A DNA stretch of 64,000 nt from Pseudomonadaceae bacterium (GCA_019745275.1 JAIETJ010000037.1:30618-94617), one strand, 5' to 3'. Positions 18,077 to 27,952 are shown, counted from the stretch's first letter. The notes: generated from the sequence alone by a model not told the origin. Made by a program: numbers and translations.

Positions 18077-19897
18077 TTACTTACTGCTTTTCTTGCCGGC
18101 GCGAGTACGCTCGCTTTCGCCAAGAATTTTCTTACGCAGGCGAATCGACTTCGGCGTTACTTCGCACAGTTCGTCTTCTTGCACGAACTCCAGCGCTTGC
18201 TCCAGGGTGAAACGGATTGGCGGAACCAAAGCAATGGTTTCGTCCTTACCGGAGGCACGCATGTTGTCGAGCTTCTTACCCTTGGTAGGGTTAATGCCCA
18301 GGTCGTTGTCGCGGCTGTTGATGCCGACGATTTGACCTTCGTAGATTTCCTGGCCGTGCTCGACGAACAGCTTGCCGCGCGCTTGCAGGGTTTCCAGCGA
18401 GTAAGTCAGAGCCTTACCAGTAGCCACCGAAACCAGTACACCGTTCTGACGGCCGGACATGTCGCCCGACTTCATTGGTGCGTAACGGTCGAAGATGCTG
18501 GTCAGGATGCCGCCACCACAGGTGATGGTCAGGAACTCGTTACGGAAACCGATCAAGCCACGGGCCGGGATGTTGTACTCAAGGCGCACACGGCCCTTGC
18601 CATCCGGAACCATGTTGGTCAGGTCGCCTTTACGCACACCCATCTGCTCCATCAACGCGCCCTGATACTCTTCTGGCAAGTCGATGGTGACGTTTTCGAA
18701 CGGCTCGTGCTTGACGCCGTCGACGTTGCGGATGATCACTTCTGGACGACCCACACCCATTTCGAAGCCTTCGCGACGCATGGTTTCGATCAGTACCGAC
18801 AAGTGCAACTCGCCACGGCCAGACACTTTGAACTTGTCTGCGCTGTCGCCTTCTTCAACGCGCAGAGCCACGTTGAAAAGCAGCTCCTTGTCCAGACGCT
18901 CACGGATGTTACGGCTGGTGACGAACTTGCCTTCTTTACCGCAGAACGGCGAGTCATTTACCTGGAAGGTCATGCTCACAGTTGGCTCATCAACCGACAG
19001 CGGCTTCATCGCCTCGACGTTCTGTGGGTCGCACAGGGTGTCGGAGATGAACAGCTCGTCGAAACCGCTGATGCAGACGATGTCGCCAGCGGCGGCTTCT
19101 TCAACGTCAACGCGGTGCAGACCGTGGTGACCCATCAGCTTGAGGATACGGCCGTTACGGCGCTTGCCGTCAACGTCGATAGCCACCACCTGAGTGTTTG
19201 GCTTAACGCGACCACGGGCGATCCGGCCAACGCCGATAACACCGAGGAAGCTGTTGTAGTCCAGAGCCGAGATTTGCATCTGGAACGGACCATCACGGTC
19301 AACTTGTGGCGCAGGAACGTGGTCAACAATGGCCTGATACAACGGGGTCATGTCTTCCGCCATGTCGGTGTGATCCAGACCGGCAATACCGTTCAGGGCC
19401 GAGGCGTAAATAACCTTAAAGTCCAACTGCTCTTCGGTGGCACCGAGGTTGTCGAACAGGTCGAAGATTTGATCCAGAACCCAGTCTGGACGTGCGCCCG
19501 GACGGTCAACCTTGTTGATCACCACGATCGGACGCAGGCCGGCTTCGAAAGCCTTCTTGGTCACGAAGCGGGTTTGCGGCATTGGGCCGTCTTGGGCGTC
19601 AACTAGCAGCAGCACCGAGTCAACCATCGACATTACCCGCTCAACTTCGCCGCCGAAGTCGGCGTGACCTGGGGTGTCAACGATGTTGATGTGGTAGCCG
19701 CCCCAGTTGATGGCGGTGTTCTTGGCCAGAATGGTAATGCCGCGCTCTTTTTCCTGGTCGTTGCTGTCCATCACGCGCTCGTCGTTGAGCTCGTTGCGCT
19801 CAAGAGTGCCGGACTGACGCAGGAGTTTGTCTACCAGGGTGGTTTTACCGTGGTCAACGTGAGCAATGATGGCGATGTTACGTAGATTTTCGATCAC
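18077..19897 (-). CDS. typA: Translational GTPase TypA/BipA
   Basis: Ribosome-associated GTPase of the EF-G/LepA group needed for 50S assembly and stress or low-temperature growth. The 606-residue protein has G1 ([15 protein letters not shown], about 11-25), the effector-region GITI ([12 protein letters not shown]), G3 ([14 protein letters not shown]), G4 ([10 protein letters not shown]), domain II and the BipA-type C-terminal domain with the basic tail [14 protein letters not shown]. Length equals the family norm. It is transcribed alone with a strong terminator. The long open frame on the opposite strand is a codon-bias shadow. Confidence 0.97.
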   Translation of the reverse strand: MIENLRNIAIIAHVDHGKTTLVDKLLRQSGTLERNELNDERVMDSNDQEKERGITILAKNTAINWGGYHINIVDTPGHADFGGEVERVMSMVDSVLLLVDAQDGPMPQTRFVTKKAFEAGLRPIVVINKVDRPGARPDWVLDQIFDLFDNLGATEEQLDFKVIYASALNGIAGLDHTDMAEDMTPLYQAIVDHVPAPQVDRDGPFQMQISALDYNSFLGVIGVGRIARGRVKPNTQVVAIDVDGKRRNGRILKLMGHHGLHRVDVEEAAAGDIVCISGFDELFISDTLCDPQNVEAMKPLSVDEPTVSMTFQVNDSPFCGKEGKFVTSRNIRERLDKELLFNVALRVEEGDSADKFKVSGRGELHLSVLIETMRREGFEMGVGRPEVIIRNVDGVKHEPFENVTIDLPEEYQGALMEQMGVRKGDLTNMVPDGKGRVRLEYNIPARGLIGFRNEFLTITCGGGILTSIFDRYAPMKSGDMSGRQNGVLVSVATGKALTYSLETLQARGKLFVEHGQEIYEGQIVGINSRDNDLGINPTKGKKLDNMRASGKDETIALVPPIRFTLEQALEFVQEDELCEVTPKSIRLRKKILGESERTRAGKKSSK

Positions 19898-20030
19898 TTT
19901 TGTATCTCGATCAGAGGATTCGGTGTGCCGCCTAGTTTAGGCTGCATTGAGTAAAGAGTCTTATGCAACTGTGACACTAGGTCGGTCGGGAGGGCGATGG
20001 CGGATACTGCCGCCATTTAACCCCGGGACT

Positions 20031-21485
20031 TTATGCCGGACGATAAACGCGCACATTGGCATGTCCCTCGCTCAACAAGTGGTGAACATGCAGGCGGCTC
20101 ATCACCCCCTTATCGCAATACAGCAGGTACTGGCGCGTCGCATCCAGCTCCTTGAAGCGGCTGTTCAAAGCAAAGAACGGCAGCGTTTGAACCTCTATGT
20201 CGCCCAACTGCAGCGGCGCATCTTCTTGGGCGTCGGGGTGACGAATATCCAACACTATCTGCCCCGGCAAAACTTGGGTGACTTCTTCGACCTGAATATC
20301 ACGACCCAGCTCGTCCATCACGTGATCAATCGACACCCGCCGCGCATTGCCGATGGCACGCTCCAGCACGCTCATGTCGAACTGCTCTTCTTCATATACC
20401 ACGCGCGGCAACTTGGCTCGGGTGGTGGGGCCGACCGAAATCACCCCGCAGTATTCCGGCATGTGCTTGGCGAACTCGGCGGTGCCGATGGCGGCAGCGG
20501 TGTCGATAATGTCTTGCTTGTGGCTGGCGATTAACGGGCGCAAGACCAATTTATCGGTCACGGCGTCAATCACCGACAGGTTGGTCAGGGTCTGACTCGA
20601 CACCTGAGAAATCGCCTCGCCGGTCACCAGTGCGTCAATTTCCAAACTCTCGGCAATCGAACCGGCGGCGCGCAACATCATGCGCTTAAGGATCACACCC
20701 ATATGGGCGTTATCCACTTTACCGAGGATTTCACCGAGCACTTCTTCAAAGGGCACGCTGATGAACAGCACTCGATGCGAGCTGCCGAACTTTTGCCACA
20801 GATAATGGGCAACTTCCATCACGCCCAACTCATGGGCGCGACCACCGAGATTAAAGAAGCAAAAATGCGTTAGCAGACCGCGGCGCATAATTTGATACGC
20901 GGCCACTGTCGAATCAAAACCACCCGACATCAGCACCAGTGTCTGCTCCACCGTGCCCAGCGGATAACCGCCGATGCCGTTGTGCTGGTGGTGAATAACA
21001 AACAAGCGTTGATTGCGAATTTCCAAACGCACCAGCACCTGTGGACTTTTTAGCTCAATCCCGGCGGCCCCACACTGCTGGCGCAACTGACTGCCGACAT
21101 AGCGCTCCACCTCCACAGAGGTAAAGCTGTGCGCACCGGCACGCTTGCAGCGCACGGCAAAGGTTTTGCCCGCTAATAGGTCGGCGTAGTGCGCCTTGGT
21201 TTTGGCCACCACATCGTCCAGATCCGCTAGCGGGTACTCATTAATCTCCAGGCAATGGGTGATGCCAGGAGTGCAACTCAAGCGCTCAATCATCGCCGCC
21301 AAAGTTTTTGGCTCACTCACCTGAGTCACTAGCTCTAGGTTGTCCCACTCGCCAGTCACCGTCACCGCCGAATCCAGATCACGCAAAACCGAGCGAATAT
21401 TCTTCGCTAACTGGCGGATGAACTGCTTGCGCACCGGCCGGCTTTTAATGGTGATTTCTGGAAACACTTTTACGATAAGTTTCAT
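20031..21485 (-). CDS. thiI: tRNA 4-thiouridine synthase / thiazole sulfurtransferase ThiI
   Basis: Makes 4-thiouridine at position 8 of tRNA and passes sulfur for the thiamine thiazole. The 484-residue protein starts [20 protein letters not shown] (ATG 21485), with an N-terminal ferredoxin-like/THUMP region (about 60-165), the PP-loop ATP site [14 protein letters not shown] (about 185) and a C-terminal rhodanese domain whose catalytic Cys is in YCDKGVMS (about 457). This is the long, enterobacterial-type form that carries persulfide itself. An open frame 21 codons further upstream has no start signal. Position next to typA and glnA matches P. aeruginosa. Confidence 0.96.
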   Translation of the reverse strand: MKLIVKVFPEITIKSRPVRKQFIRQLAKNIRSVLRDLDSAVTVTGEWDNLELVTQVSEPKTLAAMIERLSCTPGITHCLEINEYPLADLDDVVAKTKAHYADLLAGKTFAVRCKRAGAHSFTSVEVERYVGSQLRQQCGAAGIELKSPQVLVRLEIRNQRLFVIHHQHNGIGGYPLGTVEQTLVLMSGGFDSTVAAYQIMRRGLLTHFCFFNLGGRAHELGVMEVAHYLWQKFGSSHRVLFISVPFEEVLGEILGKVDNAHMGVILKRMMLRAAGSIAESLEIDALVTGEAISQVSSQTLTNLSVIDAVTDKLVLRPLIASHKQDIIDTAAAIGTAEFAKHMPEYCGVISVGPTTRAKLPRVVYEEEQFDMSVLERAIGNARRVSIDHVMDELGRDIQVEEVTQVLPGQIVLDIRHPDAQEDAPLQLGDIEVQTLPFFALNSRFKELDATRQYLLYCDKGVMSRLHVHHLLSEGHANVRVYRPA

Positions 21486-21527
21486 GGTGATAGGGCGTGA
21501 CAAGGCGACCAAAAAAGAGGGGCGCGG

Positions 21528-21556
21528 ATTATAGCGGAAATCGCTCACGATTTAAC
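21528..21556 (-). promoter_or_regulatory. Candidate sigma70 promoter of thiI
   Basis: A perfect TATAAT lies on the minus strand (21528-21533), about 43 bases before the thiI ATG. The -35 at 17-base spacing is GTTAAA, a weak match to TTGACA, so the call rests mainly on the -10 element. Confidence 0.5.
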
Positions 21557-21582
21557 CAACTATATGCAATCAACACGACGAC

Positions 21583-21627
21583 GCTCGAACTTGGTGCGCA
21601 AATACCGCTAGCGCACCATTTTAGATC
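21583..21627 (+). promoter_or_regulatory. Two candidate NtrC-binding sites upstream of glnA
   Basis: Site 1 (21583-21597) reads GCTCG-N5-GGTGC and site 2 (21613-21627) GCACC-N5-AGATC, compared with the NtrC consensus GCACC-N5-GGTGC. Each has one perfect and one degraded half. Their centres fall about 139 and 109 bases before the transcription start predicted from the sigma54 element, matching the -140/-108 arrangement known for enterobacterial glnA. The flanking half-sites also form TGGTGCGC/GCGCACCA. Confidence 0.62.
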
Positions 21628-21702
21628 GCAAGTCTCGGCGTAAAAATCCCGGATAACCGAATAGAAAGCACCCCGCCACCCTGCTGACTCAATAAAAAGC
21701 AC

Positions 21703-21718
21703 TGGCATACATATTGCT
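21703..21718 (+). promoter_or_regulatory. Sigma54 (-24/-12) promoter of glnA
   Basis: TGGCATACATATTGCT has the invariant GG and GC with exactly 10 bases between them and matches TGGCAC-N5-TTGCA well. It is about 100 bases before the glnA ATG and downstream of the NtrC-like sites, as expected for nitrogen-controlled glnA. Confidence 0.85.
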
Positions 21719-21819
21719 CCCTTGTTGCAGAGGCTGCCGGGTGGGGTATTATCGCGCTCGGCAGCAAATACATCCGTGGGCTCACTATTATTCAGCCCTC
21801 ATTCCATCTGGAGGACACC

Positions 21820-23226
21820 ATGTCGAAGGCGCTTCAATTAATTAAAGATCACGACGTGAAGTGGGTTGACCTGCGCTTCACCGACACCAAAGGCAAGCAA
21901 CATCACGTGACCATGCCGGCTCGCGATGCTTTCGAAGACGATTTCTTCGAAGTAGGCAAGATGTTCGACGGTTCCTCCATCCATGGCTGGAAAGGCATCG
22001 AAGCCTCCGACATGATTTTGCTGCCAGTTGACAGCACTGCCGTGATCGACCCGTTCACCGAAGACCCAACGCTGATTCTGGTCTGCAACATCATCGAACC
22101 GACCACCATGCAAGGCTACGATCGCGACCCGCGCTCGATCGCTACCCGCGCCGAGGAATACCTGAAGACCACCGGTATCGGCGACACCGTATTTGTTGGC
22201 CCAGAGCCTGAGTTCTTCATCTTCGATGAAGTGAAGTTCAAGTCAGACATTTCTGGCTCGATGTTCAAAATCTACTCCGAGCAAGGTTCGTGGAACACTG
22301 ACGCCGACATCGAAGGCGGCAACAAAGGCCACCGCCCTTGCGTTAAAGGTGGTTATTTCCCCGTTCCGCCGTGCGACCACGATCACGAAATCCGTACTGC
22401 CATGTGTAATGCCATGGAAGAAATGGGCCTGATTATCGAAGTGCATCACCACGAAGTGGCGACTGCCGGTCAAAACGAAATCGGCGTGAAGTTCAACACC
22501 TTGGTGGCCAAGGCTGACGAAGTTCAAACCCTCAAGTACTGCGTGCATAACGTTGCTGATGCCTACGGCAAAACCGCAACCTTCATGCCGAAGCCACTCT
22601 ACGGTGACAACGGCTCGGGCATGCACGTGCACATGTCGATCGCCAAAGACGGCAAGAACACCTTCGCTGGCGAAGGCTATGCCGGCCTGTCTGACACTGC
22701 CCTGTACTTCATCGGCGGTATCATCAAGCACGGTAAGGCCCTGAACGGCTTCACTAACCCGGCAACTAACTCGTACAAGCGTCTGGTTCCAGGCTTCGAA
22801 GCACCGGTAATGCTGGCCTACTCGGCACGTAACCGTTCGGCTTCGATCCGTATTCCATACGTTTCCAGCCCACGCGGCCGCCGTATTGAAGCACGCTTCC
22901 CAGATCCAGCAGCGAACCCATACCTGTGCTTCGCAGCACTATTGATGGCTGGCCTAGACGGCATCCAGAACAAAATCCACCCAGGCGACGCTGCTGACAA
23001 AAACCTTTACGACCTGCCGCCGGAAGAAGGCAAGCTGATCCCGCAAGTGTGCGGCAGCTTGAAAGAAGCGCTGGAAGAGCTGGATAAAGGCCGTGCGTTC
23101 CTGACTAAGGGCGGCGTATTCAGCGACGACTTCATCGATGCTTACATCGAACTGAAGAGCGAAGAAGAAATTCGCGTACGCACCTTCGTGCACCCACTGG
23201 AATACGACCTGTACTACAGCGTCTAA
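21820..23226 (+). CDS. glnA: Glutamine synthetase type I
   Basis: Condenses glutamate and ammonia to glutamine with ATP; dodecameric cytoplasmic enzyme and centre of nitrogen assimilation. The 468 residues show the class signature DGSSIHGWK (about 50-58), metal/glutamate residues in [10 protein letters not shown] and [13 protein letters not shown], the ATP loop [14 protein letters not shown] and the adenylylation site NLYDLPPEE with its Tyr near 397. That Tyr makes it the GlnE-regulated form. GGAGGA lies 7 bases before the ATG. Transcription is predicted from the sigma54 promoter at 21703 with NtrC, encoded 4.5 kb downstream. Confidence 0.98.
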   Translation: MSKALQLIKDHDVKWVDLRFTDTKGKQHHVTMPARDAFEDDFFEVGKMFDGSSIHGWKGIEASDMILLPVDSTAVIDPFTEDPTLILVCNIIEPTTMQGYDRDPRSIATRAEEYLKTTGIGDTVFVGPEPEFFIFDEVKFKSDISGSMFKIYSEQGSWNTDADIEGGNKGHRPCVKGGYFPVPPCDHDHEIRTAMCNAMEEMGLIIEVHHHEVATAGQNEIGVKFNTLVAKADEVQTLKYCVHNVADAYGKTATFMPKPLYGDNGSGMHVHMSIAKDGKNTFAGEGYAGLSDTALYFIGGIIKHGKALNGFTNPATNSYKRLVPGFEAPVMLAYSARNRSASIRIPYVSSPRGRRIEARFPDPAANPYLCFAALLMAGLDGIQNKIHPGDAADKNLYDLPPEEGKLIPQVCGSLKEALEELDKGRAFLTKGGVFSDDFIDAYIELKSEEEIRVRTFVHPLEYDLYYSV

Positions 23227-23257
23227 ATCCAGGGTAACCGCTTCGGCAGTTACACAG

Positions 23258-23285
23258 AGAGGCCTCCTTCGGGAGGCCTTTTTTA
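23258..23285 (+). terminator. Rho-independent terminator of glnA
   Basis: AGGCCTCC-TTCG-GGAGGCCT followed by a T-run, 33 bases after the glnA stop. The stable TTCG tetraloop and 8-bp perfect stem make it a strong terminator, separating glnA from the DUF4124 genes. Confidence 0.95.
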
Positions 23286-23431
23286 TGCATTCAATTAAGT
23301 TAATGCAGCGCCCGCACAGCAACCGGCAAAGCACTATTTTCGGCCGCAGAGCACAGGTCGAGCGGGCAAAACTTGCCAGTTGCTCGAAGCAGTGCAAGGC
23401 TTAGGGTCTATTCCTGCTAAGGAGCTTACTC

Positions 23432-23818
23432 ATGCGCCGTTTATTGACCTGCCTTGCGCTTCTATTCAGCCTGCCAGCAATGGCCGAAATCTTTAGCTAC
23501 ACCGATGCCAACGGCAACCAGGTGTTCACTAATGAACCGCCACAAGGCAGCAACGCCCAGATCATCAGTCTGCCACCGACTAATGGCGCTACCGCACCTC
23601 CAGCCAGCAGTTCAAGCCCAGCGCCGCAAGATGACAGCAGCGCAGCCACTAGCCAGCCAGTGAGCAATAATCCAAGCCCGCCACCCAGCACCCAAGTGAC
23701 AACAAACCCAAATGACGATGACGGGGATAATTACGACAACAACCTGAACGTGGACCAGCCTAGACGTGAAGCCCTCGGCGAACCGAGAGTCGAACTCCGT
23801 GAGCCCGCTCGGCGTTAA
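23432..23818 (+). CDS. DUF4124 secreted protein (copy 1)
   Basis: Periplasmic or secreted protein of 128 residues. A signal peptide (cleavage near PAMA/E, residue 19) is followed at once by the DUF4124 motif EIFSYTDANGNQVFTNEPPQG. The rest is a low-complexity Pro/Ser/Thr/Asn/Asp-rich tail with no predicted fold, so this copy is the shortest of three. It has an SD-like AAGGAG 9 bases before the ATG. It is the first of three tandem paralogues between glnA and ntrB. No function is known for the family. Confidence 0.82.
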   Translation: MRRLLTCLALLFSLPAMAEIFSYTDANGNQVFTNEPPQGSNAQIISLPPTNGATAPPASSSSPAPQDDSSAATSQPVSNNPSPPPSTQVTTNPNDDDGDNYDNNLNVDQPRREALGEPRVELREPARR

Positions 23819-23900
23819 GATAACTTTCAACTGAGTAATCGCGCAGCATCGTCAAGGCAAGCTACGCGAAATTTAATCCCTAACACCCAGGAGTCAGCCG

Positions 23901-24452
23901 ATGCGCCCATTACTTGCCTGCCTATTACTGGCACTCAGCCTACCGGCGACCGCGCAGATTTATAGTTACACCGATGCCAATGGCAATCGGGTATTTACCA
24001 ACGATCCGCCGCAAGGCAGCAACCCTCAAGCCGTGCAATTGAATCCCACCAACAGCATTACCGCGCAACCCTCCAGCAACATGAGCAACAACGGCGCGCC
24101 TAACAACACACCGAGCGCAGCATTCTCGGTTCTGCAACTCACCGGGCTGCCGTCCGATGAAGCCATGCGCGCCAACAATGGCACCTTTAGCGTTGGCGTC
24201 AGCAGCACCCCCGAACTGAGTGGCAGCCAGCAATTCCAGCTTATTCTCGACGGTGCCCCGTACGGCCAGCCAAGCCGAACTCCACCACTGCAACTGAGCA
24301 ATCTGCCGCGGGGCGAGCATACGCTTGCCGTGCAAGTGCTCAGCGGCGGCCAGATGATCCAACAAAGCGACGCCGTGACCTTTACCGTGCAACGAGTTAA
24401 CACCCAAAGCCCAGCTCAGCGACCAAAACCCACCCCTAGAGCGGCTAACTAA
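23901..24452 (+). CDS. DUF4124 secreted protein (copy 2)
   Basis: A 183-residue paralogue of its neighbours, with a signal peptide (LSLPATA/Q) and the DUF4124 block QIYSYTDANGNRVFTNDPPQG. It is followed by a short Asn/Ser linker and a beta-sandwich-like part (about 75-165) with YGQPSRTPPLQLSNLPRGEHTLAVQVL, a pattern shared with copy 3. CAGGAG precedes the ATG. Three bases separate its stop from copy 3, so those two are one transcript. Periplasmic location is likely; function unknown. Confidence 0.83.
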   Translation: MRPLLACLLLALSLPATAQIYSYTDANGNRVFTNDPPQGSNPQAVQLNPTNSITAQPSSNMSNNGAPNNTPSAAFSVLQLTGLPSDEAMRANNGTFSVGVSSTPELSGSQQFQLILDGAPYGQPSRTPPLQLSNLPRGEHTLAVQVLSGGQMIQQSDAVTFTVQRVNTQSPAQRPKPTPRAAN

Positions 24453-24455
24453 CAG

Positions 24456-25088
24456 ATGCGTTTACCCCTGTGGCTCTTACTCGCGGTGTCGCTGCTTAGC
24501 CCAGCGCACGCCGAGGTTTACACCTACATCGATGCCGATGGTAATCGGGTATTTACCGACCGACCCAAAGCCGGTAACACCAAGCGGGTCGAGATGGCAC
24601 CGACCAACTCCATGGGACAACCCAATGCGCCGCGCACCCGCGTGCTGCAGATGGAGACACCGGTCAAGGCGCCCGAATATCAAATGCTGCGCATTTTGAT
24701 CCCCGAACCGGACGCTGTGGTGAACGATGGCACGGGTGACGTAGTGGTCAGCGCCAACAGTGAGCCGGCCTTATTACCTAGCCACAACTACCGTTTGATC
24801 GTCGACGGTCAACCCAGCGCAGAGCCAAGCCGTAGCCCGGTATTTGCGCTGCAAGGGCTGGCCCGCGGCACCCACCAATTGGCAGTGGAAATTCTCGACG
24901 CCAACGGCCTCACACTCGAGCGCACACCCAGCCAACCGCTGCATATTCGCCTGACCTCGCTGGATCAGAAACGCAAAGTCAGACCCTGTAAAAGACGCGA
25001 CTATGGCGTGCGCCCGGAATGCCCGATCAAAGACAAACCCGCACCTAAGCCCCTCATTCCCTACCTGCCCTTTTTCTACGAAGAATAG
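24456..25088 (+). CDS. DUF4124 secreted protein (copy 3)
   Basis: A 210-residue paralogue with signal peptide (SPAHA/E), the DUF4124 block EVYTYIDADGNRVFTDRPKAG and an Ig-like region (about 75-170) containing PSAEPSRSPVFALQGLARGTHQLAVEIL, aligned with copy 2. It ends in a basic, Cys-containing tail (CKRRDYGVRPECP) that could form a disulfide. It is coupled to copy 2 and its stop lies directly before the NtrC-like site of the ntrB promoter region. Similar genes stand at this place in P. aeruginosa. Confidence 0.84.
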   Translation: MRLPLWLLLAVSLLSPAHAEVYTYIDADGNRVFTDRPKAGNTKRVEMAPTNSMGQPNAPRTRVLQMETPVKAPEYQMLRILIPEPDAVVNDGTGDVVVSANSEPALLPSHNYRLIVDGQPSAEPSRSPVFALQGLARGTHQLAVEILDANGLTLERTPSQPLHIRLTSLDQKRKVRPCKRRDYGVRPECPIKDKPAPKPLIPYLPFFYEE

Positions 25089-25107
25089 CGCACCGTACTG
25101 GTGCGCC
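25089..25107 (+). promoter_or_regulatory. Perfect NtrC-consensus site upstream of ntrB
   Basis: GCGCACC-GTACT-GGTGCGC is a perfect dyad that contains the exact NtrC consensus GCACC-N5-GGTGC. It starts next to the stop codon of the third DUF4124 gene and about 160 bases before the start site expected from the sigma54-like element at 25232. It could instead be a transcript-end hairpin, but no T-run follows. Confidence 0.65.
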
Positions 25108-25153
25108 AGCCTGCTACCCTAGAGACACCCTCCCCATTTTGGTTCGCAACCGA

Positions 25154-25176
25154 GCGAGCTAGCCGCGCTAGCTCGC
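25154..25176. repeat. Perfect 23-base palindrome in the ntrB leader region
   Basis: Two 10-base arms (GCGAGCTAGC and GCTAGCTCGC) flank CGC. No T-run follows on either side, so it does not look like a terminator. It lies between the NtrC-like site and the sigma54-like element. It may be an operator or a structured element; the factor is unknown. Confidence 0.7.
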
Positions 25177-25231
25177 ACCATTACAGCCTCTAAACGTTAA
25201 TTAACGCTGTTTGCGCGCACTTTGTGGGCGT

Positions 25232-25247
25232 TGGTTTGCTTCTTGCA
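25232..25247 (+). promoter_or_regulatory. Candidate sigma54 promoter of ntrBC
   Basis: TGGTTTGCTTCTTGCA has GG-N10-GC spacing and a perfect TTGCA -12 block; the -24 block TGGTTT is weaker than TGGCAC. It lies about 32 bases before the ntrB ATG. With the upstream NtrC-like site it suggests autoregulation of ntrBC. Confidence 0.6.
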
Positions 25248-25278
25248 TTTTGCCCTGCATACCTAGGGATGTTCGATC

Positions 25279-26364
25279 ATGACCATTGATGACGCACTGC
25301 ACCGCTTACTGCTCGACAACCTGACCACCGCCACTATTTTGCTGGATGCGCAGTTGTGTCTGGAATACATGAATCCGGCAGCGGAAATGCTTTTGGCGGT
25401 CAGCGCGCTGCGTAATCATGGACAATTCATCAGCGAGTTATTCACCGAGTCGCCGGAGGCTCTGCACGCCCTGCAACAGGCCGTGCTGCAGGCTCACCCC
25501 TTTACCAAGCGGGAAGCGGTGCTGACTGCCTTAACCGGGCAAACCCTGACCGTCGACTACGCGGTAACGCCGATTCTGCACCGTAATGCGACCATGCTGC
25601 TGCTTGAGGTACACCCGCGTGACCGCCTGCTGCGCATCAGCAAAGAAGAAGCGCAGCTGTCCAAACAAGAGTCGACCAAGATGCTGGTGCGCGGTCTGGC
25701 CCACGAGATTAAGAATCCGCTCGGCGGCATTCGCGGCGCGGCGCAATTGCTGGCCCGCGAACTGCCCAGCGAAGACCTTAAGGATTACACCAACGTCATC
25801 ATCGAAGAGGCCGACCGCCTGCGTAATTTGGTCGATCGCATGCTTGGCTCCAATAAGCTGCCATCACTGTCCATGACCAACGTGCACGAGGTGCTGGAGC
25901 GTGTGTGCAGCTTAGTCGCGGCCGAGAGCCAAGGCTGCATCACTCTGGTGCGCGACTATGACCCGAGCATCCCGGATCTACTCATCGACCGCGAGCAGAT
26001 GATCCAAGCCGTGCTCAATATCGTGCGAAACGCCATGCAAGCCATTGGCGTGCACAACGAACTACGCCTCGGCCGTATCACCTTGCGCACCCGCACGCAG
26101 CGCCAGTTCACCATCGGTCAACAGCGCCACCGCCTCGTTGTCAAAATCGAGATTATCGACAACGGCCCGGGGATTCCTGCCGAGTTGCAAGACACCATTT
26201 TCTATCCCATGGTCAGCGGGCGTGCTGATGGCACTGGCCTAGGTCTGGCCATCACGCAAAACATTATTAGTCAGCACCAAGGGCTGATCGAGTGCGACAG
26301 CCATCCCGGCCACACCGTGTTCTCGATCTTCCTGCCGCTGGAACAAGGAGTATTGTCGTCATGA
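25279..26364 (+). CDS. glnL: Nitrogen regulation sensor kinase NtrB
   Basis: Cytoplasmic histidine kinase/phosphatase that controls NtrC under PII signalling. The 361 residues comprise an N-terminal PAS domain (about 10-115, LDAQLCLEYMNPAAEMLL), an H-box RGLAHEIKNPLGGIRGAAQ (phospho-His about 139) and the ATPase domain with N box (NIVRNAMQAI), G1 (DNGPGIP) and G2 (GTGLGLAI). There is no membrane segment, as in NtrB. The stop overlaps the ntrC start by 4 bases (ATGA). An NtrC-like site and sigma54-like element precede it. Confidence 0.97.
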   Translation: MTIDDALHRLLLDNLTTATILLDAQLCLEYMNPAAEMLLAVSALRNHGQFISELFTESPEALHALQQAVLQAHPFTKREAVLTALTGQTLTVDYAVTPILHRNATMLLLEVHPRDRLLRISKEEAQLSKQESTKMLVRGLAHEIKNPLGGIRGAAQLLARELPSEDLKDYTNVIIEEADRLRNLVDRMLGSNKLPSLSMTNVHEVLERVCSLVAAESQGCITLVRDYDPSIPDLLIDREQMIQAVLNIVRNAMQAIGVHNELRLGRITLRTRTQRQFTIGQQRHRLVVKIEIIDNGPGIPAELQDTIFYPMVSGRADGTGLGLAITQNIISQHQGLIECDSHPGHTVFSIFLPLEQGVLSS

Positions 26365-27791
26365 GTCGCACTGAAACTGTTTGGATCGTCGACGACGACC
26401 GCTCCATCCGCTGGGTGCTGGAAAAAGCTCTACAACAAGAAGGCATGACCACCGTCAGCTTTGAAAACGCCGACAGCGTGATGACTCGGCTTAACCGCGA
26501 ACAGCCCGACGTGCTCATCTCCGACATCCGCATGCCCGGCACCAGCGGCCTCGATCTGCTGGCCAAACTGCGCGAGCAGTATCCGCGCCTGCCGGTGATT
26601 ATCATGACCGCGCACTCGGACCTCGACAGCGCCGTCGCCTCCTATCAAGGCGGCGCTTTTGAATACCTGCCTAAGCCGTTTGACGTGGACGAAGCGGTAT
26701 CCTTGGTTAAGCGCGCCTTTCAGCATGCCCAAGAGCAAAACGGCCTGACCGTAGCGCCGGCAGAAGCGGCCCGCACCCCGGAAATCATCGGCGAAGCGCC
26801 GGCCATGCAAGAGGTGTTTCGCGCCATCGGCCGGCTCAGTCAGTCGAATATCACGGTATTGATTAACGGCGAGTCGGGCACCGGCAAAGAGCTGGTCGCC
26901 CACGCCTTGCACCGCCACAGCCCGCGCGCCGCCTCACCGTTTATCGCCCTAAACATGGCCGCCATCCCCAAAGACCTGATGGAGTCCGAGCTGTTCGGTC
27001 ACGAAAAAGGTGCCTTTACCGGCGCGGTCAACCTGCGTCGCGGCCGCTTCGAACAAGCCGACGGTGGCACGCTGTTTCTCGACGAAATTGGCGACATGCC
27101 CGCAGACACCCAAACCCGCTTGCTACGCGTGCTGGCCGACAGCGAATTTTACCGCGTCGGCGGCCACACCCCGGTCAAGGTCAACGTGCGGATCATCGCC
27201 GCCACCCACCAAAACCTGGAAACCTTGGTGCAAGAGGGTAAGTTTCGCGAAGACTTATTCCACCGCCTCAACGTTATTCGCATTCACATCCCGCGCCTGT
27301 CTGACCGCCGCGAAGACATCCCGACTCTAGCGCGGCATTTCTTGAGCAGCGCCGCGCAAGAGTTGGCGGTTGAGCCAAAACTGCTGAAAAGCGAAACCGA
27401 GAGCTTCCTGCAAAACCTGCCGTGGCCCGGCAACGTGCGCCAGTTGGAGAACACCTGCCGCTGGATCACCGTGATGGCCTCGGGACGCGAAGTGCATGTC
27501 GACGACCTGCCACCGGAACTGCTGACCCAACCGCAAGAGAATTCACCGGTCAGCAATTGGGAGCAAGCCCTACGCCAATGGGCTGATCAATCGCTAGCGC
27601 GCGGCCAAAGCAACCTGCTCGACAGCGCCGTGCCAACCTTCGAGCGGATCATGATCGAAACCGCCCTCAAACACACCGCTGGCCGCCGCCGCGATGCCGC
27701 CCTGCTGCTCGGCTGGGGCCGCAACACCTTGACCCGCAAGATCAAGGAACTGGGCATGAAGATTGACGGCGATGAGGGCGACGACGAATAA
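26361..27791 (+). CDS. glnG: Nitrogen regulation response regulator NtrC
   Basis: Sigma54-dependent activator of nitrogen-limitation genes. The 476 residues have a receiver domain (about 1-120) with acidic pocket DDD, phospho-acceptor in LISDIRMPG (about Asp54) and Lys in YLPKPFD; an AAA+ domain (about 140-380) with Walker A GESGTGKE, the sigma54-contact loop GAFTGA and Walker [11 protein letters not shown]; and a Fis-type HTH (about 430-470, [24 protein letters not shown]). The ATG 26361 overlaps ntrB. Candidate targets in this window are glnA and ntrB itself. Confidence 0.98.
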   Translation: MSRTETVWIVDDDRSIRWVLEKALQQEGMTTVSFENADSVMTRLNREQPDVLISDIRMPGTSGLDLLAKLREQYPRLPVIIMTAHSDLDSAVASYQGGAFEYLPKPFDVDEAVSLVKRAFQHAQEQNGLTVAPAEAARTPEIIGEAPAMQEVFRAIGRLSQSNITVLINGESGTGKELVAHALHRHSPRAASPFIALNMAAIPKDLMESELFGHEKGAFTGAVNLRRGRFEQADGGTLFLDEIGDMPADTQTRLLRVLADSEFYRVGGHTPVKVNVRIIAATHQNLETLVQEGKFREDLFHRLNVIRIHIPRLSDRREDIPTLARHFLSSAAQELAVEPKLLKSETESFLQNLPWPGNVRQLENTCRWITVMASGREVHVDDLPPELLTQPQENSPVSNWEQALRQWADQSLARGQSNLLDSAVPTFERIMIETALKHTAGRRRDAALLLGWGRNTLTRKIKELGMKIDGDEGDDE

Positions 27792-27799
27792 GACCAGAC

Positions 27800-27830
27800 G
27801 TAGGGTGGATGACGCCTCACCCATCCACCA
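27800..27830. repeat. REP-like hairpin between ntrC and mshQ
   Basis: GTAGGGTGGATG and CATCCACC form a stem around a short loop, 9 bases after the ntrC stop, of the GTAGGG(T/C)GG type seen elsewhere in this window. It lies at the edge of the msh locus between convergent genes and may stabilise or end transcripts. Confidence 0.75.
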
Positions 27831-27952
27831 CCGCGCCAATCAGTGGCGGCCAAGCTTCGCGCTGACCACACTACCAAAGCGCCGTGCAACACCTAACTCG
27901 CCACCCCCAAGGTCACCTTCGCCGCTGGCCTTGATTTTATTACCGATACAGC

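Noticed and set aside
18179-19606. 475-codon open frame opposite typA
   Set aside because: It lies entirely inside the conserved typA gene on the other strand, has no recognisable domain or start signal, and results from typA codon bias.
25140-25180. A second NtrC site (GCACC at 25175)
   Set aside because: Only one half-site matches; the other half is unrelated to GGTGC.
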